The notes beneath the pieces were generated by a model. That model ran no database searches. It had not been told where the DNA came from and saw only the letters and a program-made list of their open reading frames with translations. From positions 1 to 36,949 of the forward strand of contig CAXKVR010000944.1 in assembly GCA_964058845.1 (NCBI GenBank): a DNA stretch of 36,949 nucleotides. The letters run 5' to 3'. The DNA comes from Carex sylvatica (lineage: Eukaryota; Streptophyta; Magnoliopsida; Poales; Cyperaceae). The position numbers and the translations under genes were made by a program. Shown in pieces: positions 20,637 to 32,200 of the stretch (positions within the stretch are counted from its first letter, which is position 1; the number at the start of each line of letters is the position of its first letter).

Positions 20637-20709
20637 TGGAGATGCGGGGTATCGATCCCCGTACCTCTCGCATGCTAAGCGAGCGCTCTACCATCTGAGC
20701 TACATCCCC
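20637..20709 (-). tRNA. tRNA-Ala (anticodon AGC)
   Basis: Read on the minus strand it is a full 73-nt cloverleaf. The acceptor stem is GGGGATG/CATCTCC, with the G3-U70 wobble pair that identifies tRNA-Ala. The D arm is GCTC...GAGC and the anticodon stem is CTCGC/GCGAG around the loop TTAGCAT. The T stem is CGGGG/CCCCG with loop ATCGATA, as in plant tRNA-Ala, and the discriminator is A. A run of five T follows on the minus strand (20632-20636), a pol III terminator. No intron. CCA is not encoded. Confidence 0.97.
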
Positions 20710-20781
20710 TTATGTTAATTATTTTTCCAATTATTAAATTATACACCGATATCTAATGTTTTCAAACAGAATTCACTTCCT

Positions 20782-21036
20782 AAATTGCATTAAATTTAAT
20801 GCGCAAATTCAAGTTTCATAGAATTTACTGCGCAATATATCTTAAAGTTGGTATAATTTTATTTTTAATAAACGGATATCAATTACTTACTAAATTGCAT
20901 TAAATTTAATGCGCAAACTATAGAGAAGATTTATTTTTCTATAATTCCATTTTATCTTTAATGCGCAAATTCAAGTTTCATAGAATTTAATGCGCAATAT
21001 ATCTTAAAGTTGATATAATTTTATTTTTAATAAACA
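20782..21036. repeat. Diverged tandem duplication, about 162-bp period
   Basis: The block GCGCAAATTCAAGTTTCATA through TTTATTTTTAATAAAC occurs at about 20801-20873 and again at about 20963-21036 with a few changes. A shorter piece, TTGCATTAAATTTAATGCGC, is also repeated and is nearly self-palindromic. Confidence 0.8.
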
Positions 21037-21317
21037 TTCAATTAATTTTCAACTATCAAATAAAGTCGTTGTGCATATAACCAGACAATCACAATTAGTA
21101 AAAAAAAAATTAAAAAAAAGGCTATTAAATTTCTTCTCTTTTTAAGTTTCTATGTATTGTTCAACAATTAAATAGCAAACCACTAATGCCGTGATTTTCT
21201 AGCAAGTAATTAAAAAAAAAAAAAAAACCTCACAAGCATGTATTCAAAAGAATTCCTAAGTAACATCTTTTTCGCTAATTAAACGGATTATTTTAATTTG
21301 CGCTCATACCTCTAGTT

Positions 21318-21490
21318 TCGAAGTCCAAATAGCCGATCCAAACCGTTAAATGTTTAATCTATATTAAAATGTGCTTGGAGACCAAATTTTACATTTTTTG
21401 AAATTTTTTTACTATTTATTAAGATAGTTTGAAATCGCTGTTTTTTAATGGTGCAGAATTTTAATAAAAATAACGATTTTCAAACCATTC
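21318..21490. mobile_element. Half copy of the core hairpin family (Q)
   Basis: One arm only: CCGATCCAAACCGTTAAATG, TGCTTGGAGACCAAATTTTA, TTTACTATTTATTAAG, then part of the centre. The expected second arm is absent. It lies about 320 bases downstream of the EMC4 stop codon. Confidence 0.75.
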
Positions 21491-21777
21491 ATATCAAAAC
21501 TAACATGAATATGCTGATCCAACGGAGCAGATACAAACCATGCTTATATTGTAAGCGGGTATAAGTTTTTTAATTCATTATCTGACCCATAGAATGCACC
21601 AAACCTGCTTAGGTCAAACTGTGTATAACAAACAAAATCATATAGCATCACGGACACATAGTACAGTCAACGACACAGAAAAACAATCAAATAAATAACT
21701 AGACTTCTATTTTAAATGTGATATTGCAAAGTGGCATCAAATGTTCTTAAGCAACAAAGATAAAGAAAAAAAGAAAA

Positions 21778-21813
21778 GACAATGACAATGACAATGACAA
21801 TGACAATGACAAG
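21778..21813. repeat. (TGACAA)n hexamer microsatellite
   Basis: About six hexamer units begin immediately after the EMC4 stop codon on the transcribed strand (TTGTCA sense), within the presumed 3' UTR. Confidence 0.92.
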
Positions 21814-24093
21814 TCAGTAAAAACTTGCACCTCCACCAGCAAATTCAACTTCCTGAAGAAAGAAAATAAATAATGCTCTTAGCATTGGATCTTTGATGAC
21901 TAGGTCTATAAAATTCCATGAATTAATAAGCTGCGAATTGCAGATGTATTTCTTACACTGGGCTAGGATATTGGCATGATATGCTATTTGCTAAGTATCA
22001 GTTAACCAAGTGGGGGTAATTAGCCAAAATTTAGCTCAACCTGCCCCCCAGTCAGTAAAAAAATCTCAATCCAACCCAATTTACCTTCTAACACAACCAT
22101 CCAACTCAAGTCCAACCAACAAAAATCAAGTAAACTACATTTGAACTGCTAATACAGACTGGTAAAGACCAATGAAATGAAATTTGTTATGTTAACGGAA
22201 TTAAGCATTAATGTAGCAAAGAAGGGCTTAAATACAAACCTTAGCAGGGGAAAGGGAAAAGACCCAGTCGGAGGCATGAGTTGGCAGGAGACCTAATGTG
22301 TTCAGCTGTGACACAAAACAGCATTGGAGTTAGTTAAACATTCATACATAAATAAACAAAAAATAAAGTACATCCGACTATTTTTTCAATCAAGCCAAAT
22401 AAATTGAGAAACTAAAGACTTTAATGGGAAATATAGATAGTTCTCTTTTCAAATATATGCATGTCGAGTACTGTTTGATAATCCATCAAATAGAGTTAAA
22501 TACATAATATTGCAATGTCGTCATTATGAATGAAGAAGCATACATCACATCCCAAACGTTTTTACTTTCAATACATATAACATGTAGGTCACACTCAAAC
22601 CAATGTCAGTTCCTACTAAACTTAATGTTGTCAACAATGTCAGAAACTATTGTCAATGGATCCTAACCATAAAATTGTCTTTATTAGAGAGTAATTAATC
22701 ACCTTCCACATGCCCAGAGCCATACCACCCAAATTAAGGGCAATAAATAACAATCTTGGTGCATTCAAATCCACCCTTGGGTCCTTAAATGGTTCGAAAA
22801 CTGCAATTGAAAATACAAAAAAAATTAGCTAATAATGGTACCATTTTCCTCACTTGTAGTTTGCAGGAAACATCTATTACATAAATTGGAGGACTGATAG
22901 CCATAACATGTTTTCCATTAGTTAGGGGGTTGTTAACTCAATAAATAGAAGTAGAAATACCTTTGCCAACACTGCGAAGCGCACTAATGGGTTGCCAAAG
23001 AGCAGAAAATGTGATACCCATGCTGAAGAGATGCACTGTGTTTCCTGCCATCCACATCATGAACCCCATCATTAAAAGATTCTTGAATGGTGCTTGTGCC
23101 ACCTCCCATGCTTTCTTTTACGTTTTCAAATTAAAAATAGAAAAAAAAAAACATATTAGGTCAAAATTCATGCGGTATCAAACGTGAGCAACTACTGTTT
23201 ATATTTGCTTGGGTTAACTCAATTTTAAATTGTATTGTTATGACTTTTCTATTATTTAGTAAAGATTTTAGTTAATAGAAAAGCATTTGAAACATAATTA
23301 AGGAAAATTAGGCTTTCAATTCTTCAGTTTGGGTTTCCTAAGGTGTTTGTGGCACTAAAAAAAGAATGACCAAATACCTGAGACTTCCATGCAGCCTCGG
23401 TATCATTCCTTTGACGGGATCCACTGCTTTCATCCTAAAACAAAAACAAAAAAAGATGAAATAAATAATTAAGAACTGGAGAACACGCCTAGCACAGTTT
23501 GTCATACCCTCTGCTGTGGGAGACCAGGTTCCAAAAGAACTAAATTAAGTGCTGTATCGAACCTTGACAGTTTTAAGAGCTAAAGTTGTATAATTGAACC
23601 ATACAAAGATTTAATAACTAAATTAACTGGGGGTAGTTACAGCTTGCACAGTTTCGGTGTGGTCAGGTAACATAATTCAATTAAGGATTTAGTGGAGGGA
23701 ATAGGAACGAAGCACAATCAAATTCCAAAGATTCAATTCATTATTTCAACTTCCGATCCTACATTAAGCTAAATATTCAGACTGCGTTGAATTTTTTTTT
23801 AATGAAAAATCATATCTAATTTGCACGCTGGATCCTAAATCATCGATTTAAGGCAATCTGTAAAGCTCTTTTAATTGAAATTAAACTAATACAGCAAAGA
23901 AAATATCTAAAGATCAACAACAAAACCCACAGATGCACACACGCCGTGGATGGGGTAGTAAGACAGAGAGAGAACAGAGAGAGAGGAGGATTTGTACTAG
24001 ATCAGGAGTAGATCGAGCGAAGCCGGGAGGATCAGCGACAGTGGGGTAAGAAGAGGAGGAGTCGGGACTGACGAGCTTCCAGCGCCGCGCCAT
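21814..24093 (-). CDS. EMC4: ER membrane protein complex subunit 4 (EMC4)
   Basis: EMC4 is a small subunit of the conserved ER membrane complex, which inserts transmembrane segments into the ER bilayer. Six exons are read on the minus strand: 23998-24093, 23378-23434, 22961-23114, 22703-22800, 22240-22305 and 21814-21852. All junctions are GT-AG and phases close, giving 169 residues. Landmarks are KAWEVAQAPFKNL, MGFMMWMAGNTVHLFS (first membrane segment), ALWQPISALR, LLFIALNLGGMALGMWK (second membrane segment), and LLPTHASDWVFSL near the C terminus. The start ATG opens MARRWKLVSPD, a charged cytosolic N terminus as in relatives. The hexamer repeat directly follows the stop. Length and order of motifs agree with the family. 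Confidence 0.95.
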
Positions 24094-24957
24094 GCCTTTG
24101 TGATTGGATCCTTGGTGCTGTTCTGACGGGAAAACACGAACCCTCGATTACGCCTTTAGACGAGATTTTTGTGACTTTTGGCAGATTCGGGTCGGATGGT
24201 GTTTCGATGGCATCCAGAGTCCAGATCTGACTATTGACCTATTGCTTGTTAAGATTATTTATTATAACTATTATTGACCCAAATTTTTTATTAATGTCTA
24301 ATATTAAATAAAAATTAATACAAATGCCCACGATTTTTCTGAAATTTTAAAATTGTCCAGACGACTAAATTTTTGGGGATTTCTGGACCATCGAGAAATT
24401 CGACGTCCAAATAACATAATTTTATTTTTATATACACTGTTTTTGTTAGCGAACTTTTTTGGATTTATATTTTTTTGAAATTAAAAATTTTATAATTTTT
24501 TTATTTTTCTATTAGAATATTAGATATTTTTTTATATTTCTTTCAAAATAGATGGAATATTATATAATTTGATTTACTAGAAAGATTGTAACAAACAACT
24601 CCAATCAACAATTTTCTTCGAAATTTTTACAGCTGTAAGAAAAATTAAAATATTTCTTTGTGTGTTACTGGACAAAATGTTAATTCTAGTTCAAAAATCA
24701 CTTCTAATAAATACATAAAATATTGTGGTCCTTCTATTTTTGAAAAAATAAGAATTTTCTCCGACTTTTATCAAACAAAATGATTTCTTATTATTATTTT
24801 TTCAAAATAAATACAATATCTTTAAATGTACTATGTTAAGAGTATTCATTATAACTTATTTTAGTTCTTGGTACTATTATATTTTGGGATTTAATTACGA
24901 GCATATTTCAATAAAAAAAAAAACCTAAAATTCCGGTTATAAATAACAAAAAAAAAA
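24094..24957. other. EMC4 upstream region and AT-rich spacer
   Basis: It presumably holds the EMC4 promoter, but I cannot place a TATA box with confidence. Beyond about 24240 it is AT-rich and non-coding. Confidence 0.4.
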
Positions 24958-25418
24958 AATGTACTTTCGTCTTTTTTTTGCTTCCACTATACCTCTCTAT
25001 TTTTAAATTTTCTAATAAATTTATGTCTTTTTTTTGCTTCCACTATACCTCTCTATTTTTAAATTTTCTAATAAATTTATATGTCAAATAAAACCGTTAA
25101 ATACTTAGATTGTGATCTATATGATTTTTTCTACATGCACATAAAAAATTATCATATGTCGAAATTGAGTTTATATGAATCAGTAATTTGAAAAATTAAT
25201 GTCCAAAATTTATCTACATCGGTATTTTTGAAAGCTCTTGATAATAATGAAAAACAAAATCAACATATCATAATATTTCACATATGCATAGAGAAAATGA
25301 AATAGATTTTCATATCTCACAGTCTTATTATGATATTTAAGTTTTAAATTTTGAGTTATTGTAGTACTACAACTGGAGGTACAATGAAGACACGAAGGCA
25401 TTTAAACCCTCTTTAATT
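24958..25418. mobile_element. Diverged hairpin MITE P (related to O)
   Basis: The right tip GGCATTTAAACCCTCTTTAA corresponds to the GAGGAGGGTTCAAATGCC tip of O. The inner arms carry AAAACCGTTAAATACTTAGA and ATTTTGAGTTATTG-like parts as in O. The left arm contains a direct duplication of 56 bases (24969-25024 and 25025-25080), which breaks the symmetry. Confidence 0.65.
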
Positions 25419-26238
25419 TTATGACAAAAGTATATCATAAATTCTTTGCTTTTGGAATATGTACCTATTTAAATACAATATAATATGTTTGTTCATTACA
25501 ATTTTGGAAGACCTTTTTTAATCATGAAGGAATTACCACAAGGCACGTTATATTGTGGAAAACTAATCCTTGAATTTGAATAATCGTAGGATATTCTTAG
25601 ATGGTTGAAAATTTGGTGAAAGAAATGCAGTTGCGAGGATGCCATATGCACAATTATACACGAATGGTCTCCTAATTTGCATTAAAACATAATGCCCAAA
25701 TATATCTTTAGAAAAGGTAGTCTTAAAATTTTGTTGTTGCATGAGTCACATTGCCCAATGATGTTTTGGACATTACGAGGATGTCTCAAAGGATAATATC
25801 GAAAATAAAATACATAATAATATTTACATATTGACCTGTGTATGACATGACGACAAGAGTTTGATGCAGCCAAATGAACAAGTCCTGCATAAATGGGTCT
25901 TAGTTTTTCTGGTAGACTAGAAATGACGTTCAGTGGAATAAATCATAAATTACGCCCCCGCCCCTATAGTAACTTGGATTCTACTTGGATCAGGGTTTGT
26001 GCTTCTACTAGAAATGATGTTCAGTGGAATATTCTGATTTGAGATTTCATAATACTTGATACTGAGAATGAATACTTAAATTAATAGTTAGCAGTTGTTC
26101 ACAATAAAAACATATACCAGAAAGTCAGATCTCATCAACCAGCATATACACAAACAACTACAGCGGAATAATCTAGAAATCCTCTACAAATAATCTAACA
26201 TCAGATAATTAGACAATACTTCGCCTTAGCTGAATAAC
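25419..26238. other. Spacer and presumed TRRAP 3' UTR
   Basis: A short direct repeat, GAAATGAYGTTCAGTGGAAT, occurs near 25920 and 26010. No gene seen. The part next to 26238 is expected to be the 3' UTR of the TRRAP gene. Confidence 0.45.
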
Positions 26239-29200
26239 CTAGAACCAGGGATGCCAGGTAGGATCCATCATGCACAGGTTCTTAGGTGACAAGGCAGCTT
26301 CTACCAGCTCCGTCACACCTCTCTGTACCGACTGTGGTGGCTCCGTTGTGTTCTCCTCCTGGAAGATAGAAAATCACCATGGTTTTTCACTTTTGAGGAA
26401 AAAAAGAACATTTCTTTTTACCTTTTCCACTATAAAGAATTATAATTGACTTTTGGGTAATTTAGGGAGAAAAAAGCTCTGGATTTACCTCGTCAGAAAG
26501 AAATTGTGGGGCAATGCTTCTGATGCGAGCAATAACCTGGTCCACATTAATTGTCACCTTCTGCTCAAAGTCTAGCGGGTTCAGTACCTGCACAGGTACA
26601 GAAGGCATAATAGGTCTCCGCCATGACCAAGATAAAAGCTCATCTCTGAAGAACATCGCCAGATGATGCCATATATGCTGATTTTGCTGCACATGCGAAG
26701 GAAGAAAAAATCTTCTTATTAGTTAAATCAAGGATTGCAGATTAAGATCAGATCTTGATACATTTGCAGCTGTGAGTAAACTTGTTATAGCAGAAGAATA
26801 ACCTTTGGTGAAACCACAGCCTGAGCTGCGGCACACATAGCAGAAACAAGGAGACCTTCAACCCCAAAATGTGAAAAGAACGCCTCCATGTTGCGCGTCA
26901 ACCTGAATGGAACTGGCTCATTGAACTCAATCATGCCATTGACATCATAAGCTGCATTTACAGTCCAAAAGGAAGAAAAAGGTTAGAAATAAAGTGCACG
27001 CCCCATAAAACACTTGAAAATGTGATTTCAAAAGGTCAAAGACAGCCAGGCCATTCATTATAAAATTAGTTTGTAAAACCATAAAACATCTCAGGCATCT
27101 TGTAACCGTCATTTGAAAAGGATATAGCTGATAGCATAATATACAACTAAAAGGAAATGGGGGCTATTTAACAGGTATGCCTTGGGTCACCATACCAGGA
27201 TGGAAGTCATTCTGGAAGATCTTTCCAGTGTTCTTTGCAAACAGGATTTTATTCGGAGACCGACCACCAATTTGAAGCATGTATGAGACAAAGGATGAAA
27301 GAGCAAGTTGGGCCGCAAACTGCTTCTTAAAGGTCCAGAGATGGGGCCCACTTGGCAGCGTCTTGTACATGAACTGTGTAAAAATGTTGTCATTGACCAC
27401 AGTTTTGGTGATCTCATTGTAAGCCTGCAGACGCAGATCAATCACAGCATCTGGGGAGAACTGGCCACTAATGGCCTGGTTCAACTGCTCCTTAAAGGTG
27501 GTAATTGGGGTGTCAGCCTCGCGGTTGTATCGTGCACAATTTAACTCATAAACTTCCAGGAATGTGCTGTACATCAAATCATCCTCTACCATGCGTACCT
27601 GATTTGTTTCAAAGAAAAGGTTACAACTCTGCATAACATTCCATGGAGATGTTGGGAAGAAATATATATAGGGAAAATGCTAGTATGCCCACTCCACACG
27701 GTCAAGTTCCATAAATTGCTCAACCAAACTCCACTAGGGAAAAAAAATATATATTCTGACCTAATCCCCTCAAACCCACAGCTACCCCACCAAAATAGAC
27801 ATGCATGTTTATAGAGAAAGGAATCCCTTGGCCGCTGGTAAGTTCTAACAAAAAAAAAAAAAACAGAGAGAAAAAGAGATTTCAACCCTTGGCAGCCACT
27901 ACCAAGTTTTTTAAGAGAGGGAAAGAATTTCAGCTTGCCCACCTGAGACCAAACAGGTATAATGATTGGGGTGTTGATTGCAAGGTGGCGGCGCCGGGAC
28001 TCCTTGTGCTTATCGAACATCTTATTGAGTATACGGAACAGCTGAAGCATCCTCTCATCACTCCTAGCATTAGGGGTTAGTGAGGTCTGCACAATGAAAT
28101 GGCGCTGAGAACCATCTGATCCAATTAAGGTCAGGCGGCGGAAGCTGCTCCCATGCCTTCTAACTATAGGAATGTCAGGCCCAATCCTATCTAGCTTCAC
28201 TGTGTGGTCAGGCGCAACTTCCTGCACGCACAAACAAAAAGAAAAATGTTGTATAGCTGCATAGAAAATAAGCTGAAAACAAGTTCTCTTTAAAGGATCA
28301 TGAGCTGCAAATTTCAACATATCATTGGAAAAGATGATAATAATAGGAAGGGCTCTTTAGATTACATATAATTTATAGAGGAAAAGAAATGAAGTAAAAT
28401 TCCCAAGTATCACATGAATATCCCATTTATCTATCCATCTCTATTTAGGACAGGACCTAATGACTCTTCCAACTTCAAGGCTTTGCCATAAGGTTCCCTC
28501 TATTTTTGACACAATAAAAAGATAATAAATAAATAATATAGGAACATTAAACCTGAATAGAAAATTTCAGAAATAAAATAGAAGAGATAACAACCAAACC
28601 TGATCACTGAAGTACTGACCAGGGATCTCCACATCTACAACATGGTAATCCCTTAGCACCTTGCTTTCTTCCTCCAATTTAAGAACAGCAGGGAACCTGC
28701 AGCACTCAATGTTTAATAGATAAAAAATATGAAGTTAAGATCAGTCCGTAAAACAAAATATTATTAGATAATCTGATGTTAACCTACATGATACTGAGCT
28801 ATTTATCTATTGAAATTGCCACAGGTACATTAGCATTAAGAACAGGACAATGCAACAAGAAAAAAAGAAATTTAATCCAACCTGTCTTCAACATTGCTCT
28901 GAAGAATGTTCTTCCAATGCTTCAGGCGCTCCGTCAACTCAGCCAGGGTGGACGGGAAAGTGGCAGTTGACTCAGGGTCAAGATCCCGTTCAAAGTCCTG
29001 TTTGTACTCTCTGACAAAATCCACGTGCTTGTTTACAGCCTCAGCAGAGAAGCATGCTCGGCATACCCCAGAAAGCTCTTTCCGCAGTGACTGTGGCACC
29101 TCACCAGTGGTTGCAGTGGGGTACTTGTAGCAACGATGGAGCAGCGCATTGACAACAGCTAGGAGGCGCTCCTCTGGAAGTGTCACGAATCTAGACCCAA

Positions 29201-32200
29201 TCTCAGACAGTAAAATCTGAAATGGAATATAAAGAAAAGGAAATTTTAATAAGGTAAAAAAACAAATAGGGCACTTACATGTTAAGAAAGAAAACTTTCA
29301 TGGTGGGTATATAATTTTGGTTGTCGTAGATACCAAAAGTGAATCTGCTTATACATAAAAATTATTTAAAATAATACTCACGTCAGCTATTGGTTAATAC
29401 ATAGCAGCAGTTGGTAGCCGAAAAACAAATGAAAAGGAATTTGACAGTCATAAAGACCAGTTAAAAAGAGTATAGACCTCGAGTTCACTAGCCAAATTAG
29501 TGTGCTTGTTCCTCAAAGCCTCCATTATTTCCTTGGCCGCCTCAAATGCACTAACAGCAGATGCCACCAAATTGGTCGCACCACCAGCATTATTGGTGCG
29601 CCTCAACTGCATCGGGCCACCACCATCTGAAATATGATGCTGGTTGTCGTGGAGTCCACCACCATCGGATGGACCAGAACGCTCTACCTCCTGCTGTCCT
29701 TGCAGATTACTGCCCCCTTCATTGGAGTGAGAATCAGGAATAGCACCAGGTCCACCATGATGGCCTGTGGCTGATCTAGGGTTACCATCTGGTGCTGGTA
29801 CATTGCCACTATGAGAGCTTCCAGTGGCAGCTACAGACATGGCATGTTGCATTCTCTGCAGTGCAATGTTTCGACTCATGTCTGATTTGTTAGCTACATC
29901 TCGCCGCTCCATTAGATATGTGCGGAGCCAATAATACAATGCCTGCAATTGGAGGTTGAAACCAAATACATCAAACATACATACGTCTATATAACTCCTC
30001 CCTAGAAAATGTGCCACCAAGGAGCACATTAAACATAATCTATGGACATAACTGCATGCTATCTATAAATACAATCAACACATACATACACATTCTCAAC
30101 TGTATTGTATTTGCCCAGGCATATATCCATAACAAAAATATGGTTTACATACAAACTAAAGCTCCAAATAAACCTGTACAACTATAGTTTTATAATATAT
30201 TGATACGCATACACATAAAATGATGAGTTCAAATAAGACCTCAGTACTCTAGCAGTCCAGTCCAGTACCATTACATGGAAGAAAAGCAAAAAATTGTTGT
30301 GGGACCAAGCCAGATTCCATAGTTTTAGCAATTGTTGCTGTCTTATGTTCAATCAGGAAGAGGGGCGAAAAATCTATTAGTACAGAAACACTTAAAAGGT
30401 ACCTGCGGATAATGTTGAGCAACCTTCATGAGGACAAGCTTACAATGAGGCGCCTCATTTCTCTGCAAAGAGAGTAGCAGCTGGGGAATCCAAGAGAGCC
30501 ATACCCAGTGAGGCAGCTGGTCCAGATACTTATCCAGAGCCCTCCCGACTGGTTTATTTGCCGTGTCGAAGCTCAGGAGGTAAAGAACCCTAGCCACATG
30601 ACTCCTTGAATTTGAGACCCCGTATTTGATACCCTGGAAAAAACAGCTCACTGCATACTCCAGCCACGCCTCCTCCCTCGTCTCCTTGTAAACCTGTAAG
30701 ATAAATAAAAAAAATGTATATAGAATTTATCTATTTAAGTACTGTTGGTTTGCTCAATTACTGATCCTTTCCTGTATAAAACCAAAAATACCAAGTGCCC
30801 ACCCTACTTGTGCTTATATTTCGTTAATAAAGAATTTCCAAATAAAATAATCTATGCATATACAAGTATACATTCTATGACTTCTAATGGCGAAAACACA
30901 AACGAGGACAAGATTTATCTCTTCTTTGCTAATGTGTGATACATTCTTAATATTGATGTTTACCATATCACAGTAGTTGCCCCAGCTGATCCAACCCTTA
31001 GAAAGGTGCTTGTACATGCTAATGGCATTGGAGTAACTGATGTTGGCTTCTCCACTGTCATTCATTTTCAACAAGAAATCACCCTTCAGGCGGAAGATCT
31101 CAGCACGGTGCTTTGGAGGAAAATACTCCAGATTGGTATTGTTTATCAGGTTGAGGCCACTAACAAGCTCTCCTTTCATCTCCAAGAACGCCTTTGCTTG
31201 CTCTCTGATCTTAACAAATGCTTCCTGTCACACAAAAGGAAATTTGTTTTCGATCACAAGTTTACTGCACAAACATAGAGGGTGTTCTGCAAGTTGGGTA
31301 GGATTAAATTTTAGGCTTTGCTAAGGTTGCTAAGGAAGAGGTGTTTGGCAACAAAAAATTAAGAAAGTGGATGCTTAGCTTTCTTAAGGAGCTTCAAGTG
31401 CTTAAGCCATATAGAATGGCTCCTTAAAAATTTGGGCAAACTTAAAAATGTGGGCAAAAGGAGGTTTAAGAAAGTGGTTTTAAGCTTTACAAAGGAACAA
31501 GTGTTTGGCAAGCTTAAGACTCCTTAAGTCTCCTAAGGAGCTCTAAGGAACCCTAAGGAGGGTGTGCGGAACACAACCATAATACTTAAGCCTGCAAAGG
31601 AGATCCTAAATTAACTACCAAAAAGAACTTGCAAAATGCAAAAGAAAGAAAGGCATAACAAATGTGATCTTGGTTAAGTCCTGGAACAGAAAGCATTCAG
31701 TGCTTTCCACTGTACTGGTACTAATCAATCATCAAAAAGTGTGCTTGAAGCAAATAACATGGGTACCTTAAAATCCAGCCAACAAAAACAAGTAAAATAA
31801 GATAATATCCACATTCAAGTTCATAATTATCAATATGCATGCAAAGAAACGCCACCTGAACTTCCATAGTGGAATGACCATACATCTTGTCGAGAATTTT
31901 TACACAAACTTCTTGCAGCCCTTGCTTCCTGGCAATATGTGCCAGTTTATTGACATTCCAAGCTTTATCTCTGTACCCGAGATGGTGCAGCTGAGGGTTC
32001 GTTTGACCAAAATCCTTGAAGGCTTCGATCACAGAATTATACATCTCATTCCTCCACTGCAGCAGGTCATACCTGAAGATTTTGTTAAGTTCAAGAATGT
32101 CAGATGTGTATTCTAGTACTAAATATCGTATCAAATAGCATTTTGGTGCCATTGTGCAGCAATATAAACTGGTATCTATCATTTCAGCTTAAATACATTG

